Source: Flavimarina sp. Hel_I_48 (lineage in GTDB: Bacteria; Bacteroidota; Bacteroidia; Flavobacteriales; Flavobacteriaceae). From it: a stretch of 64,000 bases of DNA. The notes under the pieces were generated by a model. That model made no database searches, was not told the DNA's origin, and saw nothing but the letters and a program-made list of their open reading frames with translations. A program made the position numbers and the translations under genes. The stretch spans positions 3,608,894-3,672,893 of the forward strand of contig NZ_JPOL01000002.1 of assembly GCF_000733945.1 (NCBI RefSeq), read 5' to 3'. Positions 1 to 8,158 of the stretch are shown in pieces; the stretch's first letter is position 1; every line of letters starts with the position of its first letter.

Positions 1-817
1 TGGGATGATGCGTAAAAGTTTTTGCACCACTATTGGCCGCAAGTTTTTGATATCCCTTGCCTTGAAGTCTTCCTGTTTCCTGATTAATGGAAACAAAAAA
101 TCCGCCGGCTCCAGCATTATCTACCACATTGTCACCTACTCCAAAACGGATATAACTGGAAACTATATGTGACTTTTTTTCTTTGTCAATATAGGTTTCA
201 AACCGTATCGTGTTGAGGCAACTGGAGTTGATTGCGTTGAGACTATCATGCTGCTTTATCGTTTCCTGATAAATGAATGACCTTTTTAAGAGTCTAGGAC
301 CAATTTTCTCAAGCTGATCCCGAAGACCTTCTTTTTTGATTAGATAACATCCCGCTCCACCACTTTCTGCAAACTCTTTTACAAAAAGACTCTCATGGTT
401 TTCATCTTCAAAAACGCCTGACAAAAGGGAATAAAGATCATCTAGAGTATGAATTTCGATTGTTTTTTCCTTTGTAAAGAAAACCTGTTCTACGTTGTAA
501 AGTGGCATTTTTGGAATAGGAAGTCCACATTCTTCAAAATAAAGAGCACTTGATAATTTATTTTTTAAAAGCGTATGATAGCCTATAGAATGTAGATTTT
601 TTGAGAAACGTACCTGTACTTCCTCTTCAAGTGTCAAATAATTAGCATAATCACCAGAGTCTGATCGGTACAAGAATTTGGAGGCGTAATGAAAAGGGAA
701 TTTTTTTTCTGAAAGAATACTTTTAGTTAATTCCCGACTAATTTTTAAGGCACTTTTCTTCTTGCTATCATCTTTTATGATCATACGCAACCTACCGGTG
801 TAATTGTTTAAACTCAT
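1..817 (-). CDS. Sugar-transfer-associated ATP-grasp protein, C-terminus cut by window edge
   Basis: This open frame starts at an ATG at 817 and runs off the left edge of the window, so about 272 residues are visible and the C-terminus is missing. It is a clear paralog of the next gene: both begin M-(S/T)-L-N, then have a KKKS stretch, a (Y)KFLYR-type segment, LLKNKLS(S/F)ALY, a KE-F/I-A-x-x-GG-x-GCYL glycine loop, NTIRF, and VDNA(G/S)-GG. The asparagine/glycine-rich motifs are typical of ATP-grasp ligases of the sugar-transfer-associated family, which are often found in bacterial glycan loci and whose substrates are mostly unknown. The lysine in the KEF segment and the GG-x-GCYL loop should contact ATP. 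The conserved EGN-NP metal-binding end would lie outside the window. Family call is firm; the reaction is unknown. Confidence 0.8.
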   Translation of the reverse strand, partial: MSLNNYTGRLRMIIKDDSKKKSALKISRELTKSILSEKKFPFHYASKFLYRSDSGDYANYLTLEEEVQVRFSKNLHSIGYHTLLKNKLSSALYFEECGLPIPKMPLYNVEQVFFTKEKTIEIHTLDDLYSLLSGVFEDENHESLFVKEFAESGGAGCYLIKKEGLRDQLEKIGPRLLKRSFIYQETIKQHDSLNAINSSCLNTIRFETYIDKEKKSHIVSSYIRFGVGDNVVDNAGAGGFFVSINQETGRLQGKGYQKLAANSGAKTFTHHP

Positions 818-834
818 TGTAGAAGTTTTGGGTT

Positions 835-1881
835 TTATTTCTGGCTGTGAATGTCATTCATGATTCTCCGCATTACAGGATTTTTCAAAAGTCCACCGTA
901 GGCAATATCAGCAGTTTGCATACCGGGATTTTCATTGCCTTCTATAAGTAGCGGACCAGTGGGTGTAATGGCAATATCCCAACCTGTAAACCCATCCGGG
1001 ATATAGCTTAATGCATCAAAAACCATTGCACAAGCTTCCTGAAAATAAGGAATTTTAAAATCTTTGAAGATAAAGTTGGTATCGGGATGTTGAAAGTATA
1101 AATTTCCCCCGGCTTTCATAGACTGGTGTGCATCCTCTTTAAGCATTCCTTTCTCCATGTCAACTGCTACATACATACCACCGCCACTGGCATTGTCTAC
1201 AATATTTCCACCTCTACCAAAACGCATAAATGCTGAGATTATATGAGATTTACCTTCTTGGTCTATATGTGAAATGAAACGTATCGTATTTATGCTATGT
1301 GGATAAATTTCACTTATTGCAGGATGCTGTTTTGCGATTTCCTGATGTACAAAGCTACGAAGATAAAAATTTTGGTTCCTGATGGATTCCTCGAGGTTTT
1401 GTAGTGTTAATAAATAACAACCTTTTCCCCCATGGGCAGCAATTTCTTTTATAAAAACACCTTTTTCGCCTGTTTTTTCCAGGACATTTCTATAGAATTC
1501 TATTACCTTTTCATCATTATCTAAATGACGAATCTGATTGTTAAATACAAAAGATCTGTTTAAATTATAACTGATTAATCTGGGGACAGTAAGCGCGTTG
1601 TTCTCACAGTAAAGAGCAAAACTTAATTTGTTTTTTAGTAAAGATGAAGTTTCAAAATTGTGTAAAAATTTTGCGCTTTTTAACAGATAGAATTCTTTTA
1701 TGCTAAGATAATCTTTGTAGTTTTTTCTATCAGCTCTATATAAATATTTCCCGCCGTAATAGAAGGCAAGTTCCTTTTTTGCCAGACTAAGCACTAAAAC
1801 CTCTTTTGCTATTTTAAAGAGGCTTTTTTTCTTGCTTTTATCCTTCAGTATTAGTTTTACCTGGTTGAAATTAAGTGTCAT
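835..1881 (-). CDS. Sugar-transfer-associated ATP-grasp protein
   Basis: A complete ATP-grasp family protein of about 348 residues. Visible motifs are KEIAAHGGKGCYL (ATP-binding glycine loop), SINTIRF, VDNASGGGMYVAVD, DGFTGWDIAITP and the terminal LIEGNENPGMQ, where the acidic and asparagine residues normally bind Mg-ATP. The open frame extends to 1920, but I place the start at the ATG at 1881: from there MTLN aligns with MSLN of the downstream paralog and the 13-residue hydrophobic extension has no counterpart. Only 17 bases separate it from that paralog, so the two form an operon with the minus-strand glycan genes upstream. Proteins of this family are inferred to ligate an amino acid or other acid to a sugar or carrier; the sequence does not say which. 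Confidence 0.82.
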   Translation of the reverse strand: MTLNFNQVKLILKDKSKKKSLFKIAKEVLVLSLAKKELAFYYGGKYLYRADRKNYKDYLSIKEFYLLKSAKFLHNFETSSLLKNKLSFALYCENNALTVPRLISYNLNRSFVFNNQIRHLDNDEKVIEFYRNVLEKTGEKGVFIKEIAAHGGKGCYLLTLQNLEESIRNQNFYLRSFVHQEIAKQHPAISEIYPHSINTIRFISHIDQEGKSHIISAFMRFGRGGNIVDNASGGGMYVAVDMEKGMLKEDAHQSMKAGGNLYFQHPDTNFIFKDFKIPYFQEACAMVFDALSYIPDGFTGWDIAITPTGPLLIEGNENPGMQTADIAYGGLLKNPVMRRIMNDIHSQK

Positions 1882-2123
1882 GCGTAATAATGTCAGAATT
1901 GTAATTTTTTGGGTCAGCAAATCTACTTTAGCGTGTTTTTATAAAGACAACATTGAAAGGAATATGCTCAACTTAAATATTATAGTAGCAGTTGAATACT
2001 ATCGTTTGCGTGAATGTAAACATCTATAAAATAAAAGATTAAATTGTAGGTAGTAGTATATTATAGTTGTTAAGCATATTTATCCCGATTATCAGCCTCA
2101 TAGTTTACAAATGAGTCTTTTTT

Positions 2124-2738
2124 TTAAGAATTCTTCGCTGTTCCCATAAATTCTTCCATAGTTACTTCTTCCGAAGCGGAGATACCTTCTGATTTAAATA
2201 CTTTAATAACTGTTTTGAATAATATCTGTAAATCTAGCATAAAGCCTATATTATTCACGTACCAGACATCGTATTTAAATTTTTCCTCCCAGGAGATGGT
2301 ATTCCTCCCATTGATCTGTGCCCAACCCGTAATACCTGGACGCACATCGTGCCTATGTTGTTGTTGTTCATTGTAACGCGTTAAATAGGCGACACGTAAA
2401 GGTCGTGGTCCCACGATACTCATCTGCCCTTTTATAACATTGAGTAGCTGGGGGATCTCATCAAGCGAGGATTTGCGTACAAAAGCACCAAGTTTTGTAA
2501 TACGCAAATGGTCAGGAAGTAAGTTACCATTGGCATCCTTTTTATCGTTCATTGATTTGAACTTGATAATATTAAATACCTTACCGTTCAATCCCGGTCT
2601 AGGTTGATAGAAGAAAGGTTTCCCTTCATTACTTCTATAAAGAAGTACACATACAACAAGGAAAATAGGGGATAAGAGAATAAAGGCAATGCTTGCGCAC
2701 AATATATCTAAAGCCGGCTTTATTAATTTTACGTACAT
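2124..2738 (-). CDS. Initiating sugar phosphotransferase (PglC/EpsL-type monotopic phosphoglycosyl transferase)
   Basis: The protein has 204 residues, the size of the minimal catalytic form of bacterial sugar transferases, without the four extra membrane helices of WbaP. One hydrophobic segment near residues 7-33 would form the re-entrant membrane hairpin. Downstream motifs are characteristic: KPFFYQPRPGLNG, FNIIKFKSM, KSSLDEIPQLLNV (the Asp-Glu catalytic pair), MSIVGPRPL, RHDVRPGITGWAQINGR and DVWYVNN. It should move a sugar-1-phosphate from a nucleotide sugar to undecaprenyl phosphate, starting a lipid-linked repeat unit on the cytoplasmic face. It sits 40 bases downstream of a GT4 gene that probably adds the next sugar. 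Sugar specificity cannot be read from the sequence. Confidence 0.9.
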   Translation of the reverse strand: MYVKLIKPALDILCASIAFILLSPIFLVVCVLLYRSNEGKPFFYQPRPGLNGKVFNIIKFKSMNDKKDANGNLLPDHLRITKLGAFVRKSSLDEIPQLLNVIKGQMSIVGPRPLRVAYLTRYNEQQQHRHDVRPGITGWAQINGRNTISWEEKFKYDVWYVNNIGFMLDLQILFKTVIKVFKSEGISASEEVTMEEFMGTAKNS

Positions 2739-2778
2739 AAGGATTTATATATAGAATTGAAAGAAAGATTACGTTAGA

Positions 2779-3939
2779 TTACGCATCCTCTTTTTCCAGA
2801 TTTTTGTATTCCTGTAAAATCGCTTCCCAAACCTTTTTTTGGTCAAAAAGCCTTACAATACGTTCTCTGGCAACGTTTTTCATTTGTGTGGTTATCTCAG
2901 GGTTCTCTATCATTTTTTCAATAGCAGCTTCAATGGCAGAAGCATCTTTAACAGGAATGATCGTACCATTGATACCTTCTTCAATAATCTCATTGCAGCC
3001 GTTGATATCACTTACTATGCTAGCTAGGCTCATCGCACCGGCCTGCAGCACAACATTGGGAAAACCTTCGCGGTAACTAGGGAAAACCAGCACATCGCTC
3101 ACTGCAAAAAAGGGTCTCACATCATCCTGCCAACCTAAAGAAATAATAGCTTTGTTAGTGGCTATTTCTTCTTCGGCTTCTGGACTGATGGGGTCAAGGT
3201 CCTTTTCATAGGGCCCTACCATGAGCAATTTAAGGTGATCATACTTTTTGCTCAATTTATGAAAAGCTTCCATAAGTTCATTGATCCCTTTGTCACGCAC
3301 AATCCTACCCACAAAAACCAAAATGAGATCGTTTGGTTTAATGCCCAATTTATTTTTTAATTGCTCCTTTTCTTCCGTCGTACTTACATCTGGGCTGAAA
3401 ATGCTGGTGTTTATACCATTTGAACTTCCATTCGCCAGTACCTTAAGTTTTTCAGGTTTAGTGAATTTGTGTTCCAATATTATGTCTTCAAGGCCTTTTG
3501 AGTTGGGGTACACTTTTGTGGCACAGGCATAGGTAAGGCGTTCCACTTGATTTAGGATAGTGCGTTTAGTACCTGTCGCTTCAACAAGTGGTAATCCTGC
3601 AACCGTATGTAACCTGTGCTTTACGCCAGCCATTTTTGCTGCCATCATACCCACAATACCCGCTTTTGGGGTATGGGTATGTACAATAAATGGTTTTTCA
3701 CGTTTTAATACTTTGTATAACTTGAAAAGGGAGGAGAGGTCCTGGACAGGTGTTATTACGCGGGTCATTTCCAGATCAATGGTGTCTATCCCTTCATTAT
3801 CGCGTACTTTTTGCATATTTTCCTTAGCCCCGGCAATACCAATAACGTGATAGAACTGATTCATAAATCGCAATTGTCCCTTTAACAAGATCCATAGGGA
3901 TCCTGAAACGGTAGTAATTCTAATCAATTTCTTTTTCAT
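2779..3939 (-). CDS. Glycosyltransferase family 4 (PglA/CapM-like)
   Basis: A GT-B fold retaining glycosyltransferase of 386 residues. The N-terminal domain carries PFIVHTHTPKAGIVGMMAAK, and the C-terminal nucleotide-binding domain carries LVFVGRIVRDKGI and SYREGFPNVVLQAGAM. In the usual E-x7-E motif the second acid is glutamine here (EGFPNVVLQ), a variant I recall in this subfamily of capsule enzymes. The gene lies directly upstream of the initiating phosphoglycosyl transferase on the minus strand, so it most likely adds the second sugar to the undecaprenyl-linked unit. It is the first gene of the leftward group; a near-consensus -7 element (CATATTTG on the minus strand, plus coordinates 3963-3970) lies 24 bases upstream of its ATG. 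Confidence 0.88.
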   Translation of the reverse strand: MKKKLIRITTVSGSLWILLKGQLRFMNQFYHVIGIAGAKENMQKVRDNEGIDTIDLEMTRVITPVQDLSSLFKLYKVLKREKPFIVHTHTPKAGIVGMMAAKMAGVKHRLHTVAGLPLVEATGTKRTILNQVERLTYACATKVYPNSKGLEDIILEHKFTKPEKLKVLANGSSNGINTSIFSPDVSTTEEKEQLKNKLGIKPNDLILVFVGRIVRDKGINELMEAFHKLSKKYDHLKLLMVGPYEKDLDPISPEAEEEIATNKAIISLGWQDDVRPFFAVSDVLVFPSYREGFPNVVLQAGAMSLASIVSDINGCNEIIEEGINGTIIPVKDASAIEAAIEKMIENPEITTQMKNVARERIVRLFDQKKVWEAILQEYKNLEKEDA

Positions 3940-4305
3940 GGGCCTTAACTGATTTGGATTTGCAAATATGCAAGAATTAATTAAAACTGTCTAATAGCTT
4001 ATTGGCTTTCACTTTTATTTTTAAAAAACATTGAAACATTTGATTATCAAAATATTGTCTGCTTTGTATAATATGATAATACTGGTTCAGTGTAATAAAC
4101 TTTTTGAATTCCCTTATCGCATTTAAAAAAAATGCAAAATAGGTTGGTTGAAACTGTAGCTTCAAATATTAAAACCGAAATTCTTTAGCACCGGTCATAG
4201 AAATCATAAGAACATATTCATCCTGCTATTTCACAATTGATTTATTACATTTTTGATGGTTCTATTGCGATGTTGTTTTATATATAAACGCTAACTTTCC
4301 ACATA
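3940..4305. other. Divergent intergenic region between glycan operon and PKS cassette
   Basis: This 366-base AT-rich stretch separates the leftward glycan genes from the rightward type III PKS cassette, so it should hold promoters for both. The only element I can point to is CATATTTG on the minus strand at 3963-3970, one base off the TAnnTTTG consensus. A 62-codon frame on the minus strand at 3977-4165 is low complexity, matches no family I know, and is not called. I see no RNA gene, repeat or strong hairpin. Confidence 0.5.
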
Positions 4306-5427
4306 ATGGAATCACAAGAAGTTCATATAGTGGGTGGCGGTCTCTCCGGCCTCATAACGGCGATGCACCTTTTAAAAAATGGTTTTGAGGTGACCGTATA
4401 TGAGCGTAACCCATACCCCAAGCATAAGGTTTGCGGGGAGTATATTTCAAATGAAGTCCTTCCCTATCTTAAAAGTCTTGGTATTGACCCACAGCGTCAT
4501 GGTGCGGTAACACTAAAAAAATTGCAGTGTAGTAGCGCAAAGGGCAGGGGGGTGGTCGTTGATCTTCCTCTGGGAGGTTTTGGGCTTAGCCGTTATACTC
4601 TAGATCATATTATTTACAAAGAGGTACTTCTGGCCGGCGGAAAAGTTTTAAAGGAACAGGTGGAAAATATTCTGTTTTATGACCATACGTTTGAGATCAA
4701 AACATATTCTGGCAAAACATTTAAAGCGGATATTGTTGTGGGAGCTTACGGGAAACGTGCCAACCTTGATATCACGCTTTCGCGGAAATTTATTCAGCAG
4801 AAATCACCCTGGATGGCCGTAAAATCGCATTATAAGGCTGATTTTCAGTCAGATTTGGTGGGTTTGCATAACTTTGATGGTGGTTATTGCGGTATTTCAA
4901 ATGTGGAACACGGCCTCGTCAATGTATGCTATCTTGCACAGTTGAATTCCTTTCAGCAGTATAAAGACCTTACTATTTACCAGGAGCAAGTACTTCGGAA
5001 AAATAAATATTTAAATGATTTTTTCAAAAATGCGATTTCCGTTTTTGAAAAACCATTAACCATAAGTCAGATTTCCTTTGATCGCAAAGAACGGGTTGCA
5101 AATCACATTTTGATGTGTGGCGATAGCGCAAGTTTAATTCATCCGCTTTGTGGTAATGGTATGGCCATGGCAATCATGGGGGCACGCATTCTAAGTACCT
5201 GCATCATAAAAAACCGACAAAATAGAGGTACCCGCCAGGAGCTAGAAAATGCATATACCCAGCAGTGGGAAAACGAATTTAGAGCACGGTTGCAATGGGG
5301 CAGAGGGCTACAGCGCATCCTGATAAAGCCAATGGCGGCAAATCTGGGTATAGCCACCATGCAACATACGCCCCGGCTTTTTAAAAAGCTAATAGAACAA
5401 ACCCACGGAAAAATGGAAAGCGTATGA
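4306..5427 (+). CDS. FAD-dependent oxidoreductase of the geranylgeranyl reductase/monooxygenase type, PKS cassette
   Basis: A 373-residue flavoprotein of the PHBH-like fold. The N-terminal Rossmann motif GGGLSG (residues 10-15) is followed by VYER (the acid that binds adenosine ribose), and by PKHKVCGEYIS, typical of the geranylgeranyl reductase/halogenase-like subgroup. The second FAD motif is MCGDSASLIHPLCGNGM, with Asp273. The stop overlaps the next start as ATGA (5424-5427), so this gene and the methyltransferase should be translationally coupled. In type III polyketide cassettes such an enzyme is expected to hydroxylate or oxidise the aromatic product, for example a resorcinol to a quinone; this is inferred from context. 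It is the first gene of the rightward cassette. Confidence 0.82.
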   Translation: MESQEVHIVGGGLSGLITAMHLLKNGFEVTVYERNPYPKHKVCGEYISNEVLPYLKSLGIDPQRHGAVTLKKLQCSSAKGRGVVVDLPLGGFGLSRYTLDHIIYKEVLLAGGKVLKEQVENILFYDHTFEIKTYSGKTFKADIVVGAYGKRANLDITLSRKFIQQKSPWMAVKSHYKADFQSDLVGLHNFDGGYCGISNVEHGLVNVCYLAQLNSFQQYKDLTIYQEQVLRKNKYLNDFFKNAISVFEKPLTISQISFDRKERVANHILMCGDSASLIHPLCGNGMAMAIMGARILSTCIIKNRQNRGTRQELENAYTQQWENEFRARLQWGRGLQRILIKPMAANLGIATMQHTPRLFKKLIEQTHGKMESV

Positions 5428-6125
5428 AAACCCGTATTCTAAAACCAGAACTGATGGATGATCCACAGTTGGAAGAGTCAAAGCTTCATGCGGCTTTACA
5501 GGATGTGACCCTGGTCAATAAATGGTTGGGTGGTCAGCAAATTACCTTAGACGGAATAGACTATTTTTTCAAGAAATACCCTCAAAAATCCTATACGATT
5601 GCTGATTTGGGCTGCGGAGATGGCGAAATACTTCGGAAAATGGCCGTTTTTTGCCAAAAAAAAGGTATAAATGCGAGTTTTGTAGGTTTTGACCTTAATG
5701 CGAAAAGTATCGTCCTTGCCCAAAAGCGGTCTATAGAGTTTCCTGAGATCAGTTTTAGGCAACAGGACATCCTAAAACTTGGCGAGAAAGAGGAAGTTTT
5801 TGATATCATGACAAGTACCTTAACCATGCACCATTTTACAGATGAAGAAATCCTGAATTTCCTTCGCTTTTTTGAACAACGTTCCACTTTGGGATGGGTA
5901 ATCAATGATTTACAGCGAAGCCGGACGGCTGCGGTGCTTTTCCGCGCATTTAGCGGTGTATTTATGAAAACGAAAATTGCACGTTACGATGGCCTTGTTT
6001 CCATAGGGCGCGCATTCACAAAAAAAGAATTGATAATTTTCGCCACTAAGCTCGGTTTAGAGCATTATAAACTGAAATGGCGATGGGCTTTTAGATATTT
6101 ATGGATAGTAGACAGCAAAGCGTAA
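5424..6125 (+). CDS. SAM-dependent methyltransferase, PKS cassette
   Basis: A class I methyltransferase of 233 residues. Motif I is IADLGCGDGE (about residues 59-68), the following strand ends in VGFD with Asp90 placed to bind the ribose of SAM, and LTMHHFTDEEIL fits motif IV and its helix. The start overlaps the oxidoreductase by four bases and the end overlaps the polyketide synthase by 25 bases, so the three are probably co-translated. The expected role is O- or C-methylation of the polyketide ring. Similar trios of type III PKS, methyltransferase and FAD enzyme are known in other bacteria; the product here is not predictable. Confidence 0.8.
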   Translation: MKTRILKPELMDDPQLEESKLHAALQDVTLVNKWLGGQQITLDGIDYFFKKYPQKSYTIADLGCGDGEILRKMAVFCQKKGINASFVGFDLNAKSIVLAQKRSIEFPEISFRQQDILKLGEKEEVFDIMTSTLTMHHFTDEEILNFLRFFEQRSTLGWVINDLQRSRTAAVLFRAFSGVFMKTKIARYDGLVSIGRAFTKKELIIFATKLGLEHYKLKWRWAFRYLWIVDSKA

Positions 6126-7174
6126 AAATTGTAGGGGTAACTAAAGAACTACCTCAATTTTCCCGGGAAACACCAGATATAATGCCGTTATTGGACGGTT
6201 GGTTGGTAAATAAAGACGAGCGTTTCAAACGAAAAGTAAAAAAGATTTTTGGCAATGCAGCGGTAGATAAGCGCTATAGTATCATGTCACCAGAGGAGGT
6301 TTTTTCTGCTACTTCTTTTGAGGAAAAGAATGACATTTATATACGAGAAGTCATAAAACTAGGGGAAAAGGTACTTGACAAAGCCCTAAAAAAAGTACAA
6401 TGGAACGCTACGGATCTTGACTATATCATCACGGTGAGCTGCACTGGCATAATGATCCCTTCACTTGACGCTTATCTTATCAACAGCTTACAACTGCGTC
6501 AGGATGTGGTACGCTTGCCGGTAACTGAAATGGGTTGTGCAGCCGGAATTTCTGCAATGGTATATGCTAATGAGTTTTTAAAGGCCAATCCGGGTAAACG
6601 CGCTGCGATCATTGCTGTTGAAAGCCCCACCGCAACGTTTCAGCTTGATGATTATTCCATGGCAAATGTGGTGAGTGCGGCTATCTTTGGAGATGGTGCT
6701 GCCTGTGCCTTACTTTCTTCTCACGAGGAAGATCACGGCCCACAGATTGTTGATACTGGGATGTATCATTTTTATGATGCGGAGCAGATGATGGGATTCA
6801 GTCTTACGAATATGGGACTTAAAATGATACTTGATCCTGCTGTTCCCGATACTATTGCTGAACATTTCCCTATGATTATCCATCCGTTTTTAGAGAAAAA
6901 CGCACTAAAAATTGAAGATATTGACCATTTAATTTTTCATCCTGGCGGAAAAAAAATTGTGCAAACGGTGGAAGCGCTTTTCGGTGAAATGGGTAAAAAT
7001 ATAGATAACACTAAAGAGGTTCTTCGCCTGTACGGCAATATGAGCAGCGTTACCGTTTTGTACGTTTTAGAACGTTTTATGGAACGCGGCATGCAGCCGG
7101 GCGACCACGGACTTATGTTGAGTTTTGGCCCTGGCTTTTCCGCGCAGCGGGTTTTACTGAAATCCCCTGATTGA
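6101..7174 (+). CDS. Type III polyketide synthase (chalcone synthase superfamily)
   Basis: A 357-residue homodimeric ketosynthase family member. The catalytic triad is visible: Cys146 in EMGCAAGISA, His280 in FHPGGKKIV and Asn313 in LYGNMSS; the C-terminal loop is SFGPGFSAQ. The His-to-Asn spacing of 33 residues equals that of plant chalcone synthase. The enzyme condenses a starter acyl-CoA or acyl-ACP with malonyl-CoA and cyclises the chain to a pyrone, resorcinol or phloroglucinol. It is embedded by overlap in a cassette with a methyltransferase and FAD enzyme, and a FabL-like reductase follows after 55 bases. That company favours an alkyl-aromatic product subsequently methylated and oxidised, but this is inference. 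Confidence 0.93.
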   Translation: MDSRQQSVKIVGVTKELPQFSRETPDIMPLLDGWLVNKDERFKRKVKKIFGNAAVDKRYSIMSPEEVFSATSFEEKNDIYIREVIKLGEKVLDKALKKVQWNATDLDYIITVSCTGIMIPSLDAYLINSLQLRQDVVRLPVTEMGCAAGISAMVYANEFLKANPGKRAAIIAVESPTATFQLDDYSMANVVSAAIFGDGAACALLSSHEEDHGPQIVDTGMYHFYDAEQMMGFSLTNMGLKMILDPAVPDTIAEHFPMIIHPFLEKNALKIEDIDHLIFHPGGKKIVQTVEALFGEMGKNIDNTKEVLRLYGNMSSVTVLYVLERFMERGMQPGDHGLMLSFGPGFSAQRVLLKSPD

Positions 7175-7229
7175 AAAAAGACGATTATAGGCTGTTTCTT
7201 ATTACTTATCATTTTATGGATTACTATTT

Positions 7230-8036
7230 ATGAGCACCAGAAATTTCAATACAGAAGAAAAAAATAATTACTGGGCACTTATTCTGGGAGGAAGTTCAGG
7301 ATTGGGTCTTGCCTCTGCAAAAAAATTAGCTGCTCACGGTATGCATATTTGCATAGTACATAGAACACGGCGCAGCAAATTGGCCGTCTTTGAAGCAGAA
7401 AAACAAAGTATACGTTCTTATGGAAATCAGGTGACTGATTTTAACTGTGACGCCCTTGATCCTGTAGCGCGCGAGAAAATACTTGATTTTTTAAAAAAGG
7501 AAAAAGCACGGGTTTATGTTTTATTGCACAGTATAGCAAAGGGAAATCTTAAACCAATATATTCAGAGGAAAAGGTTGAAAATACGCTTAATGGGAAGGA
7601 TTTTTCATTAACGGTAGATGCAATGGCGATAAGTCTATATGACTGGAGCAATGTTTTGAGGAATGCCGGGCTATTTTCTGATAAAGCCCGCATACTTTCA
7701 TTTACCAGTATGGGCAGTCGCAAACCGCTTCCCAACTATGCCGCGGTTTCCACTGCAAAAGCTGCCCTGGAGGCGATCACGCGAAGTCTCGCTTACGAGT
7801 TGGCACCACTGGGCATAACCGCAAACTGCATACAGGCCGGCGTAACAGATACCGAAAGTTTGCGTCTAATTCCCGGTAACGAACGTTTAAAGCAGGAAGC
7901 CCTAAAATTAAATCCAAATAACCGCCTTACCACGCCAGAAGATGTTGCCGCGGTAGTGTATTTATTATCCCTGCCAGAGGCGCGGTGGATCAATGGGGCT
8001 ATCATCCCGGTAGATGGTGGGGAGCACTTATTGTAG
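7230..8036 (+). CDS. Short-chain reductase resembling FabL-type enoyl-ACP reductase, PKS cassette
   Basis: A 268-residue SDR protein. The nucleotide-binding motif is GGSSGLG (residues 20-26), and the catalytic pair is Tyr170 and Lys177 in NYAAVSTAKAAL, a Y-x6-K spacing as in enoyl-ACP reductases rather than the Y-x3-K of classical SDRs. FTSMGSRKPLPNYAAVSTAK and QAGVTDTESL resemble the FabL enoyl reductase of Bacillus. It could reduce the acyl starter chain or an intermediate for the polyketide synthase 55 bases upstream, or serve fatty acid synthesis in general. The isolated position behind the PKS favours a dedicated role. Confidence 0.8.
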   Translation: MSTRNFNTEEKNNYWALILGGSSGLGLASAKKLAAHGMHICIVHRTRRSKLAVFEAEKQSIRSYGNQVTDFNCDALDPVAREKILDFLKKEKARVYVLLHSIAKGNLKPIYSEEKVENTLNGKDFSLTVDAMAISLYDWSNVLRNAGLFSDKARILSFTSMGSRKPLPNYAAVSTAKAALEAITRSLAYELAPLGITANCIQAGVTDTESLRLIPGNERLKQEALKLNPNNRLTTPEDVAAVVYLLSLPEARWINGAIIPVDGGEHLL

Positions 8037-8158
8037 ATTACCTTCCCTATGGACAAATAATTTTACAAATAGCATTGTAATTTTCAGTCTTGTGTTAAGT
8101 GTTTAAGCGAAATTTTCTATTTTATATACCAATAGATAACCAGAATAATAAATGAATA

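Noticed and set aside
3977-4165. 62-codon minus-strand frame in the gap before the PKS cassette
   Set aside because: Low-complexity, rich in Phe/Asn/Lys as expected from AT-rich non-coding DNA, with no family motif.
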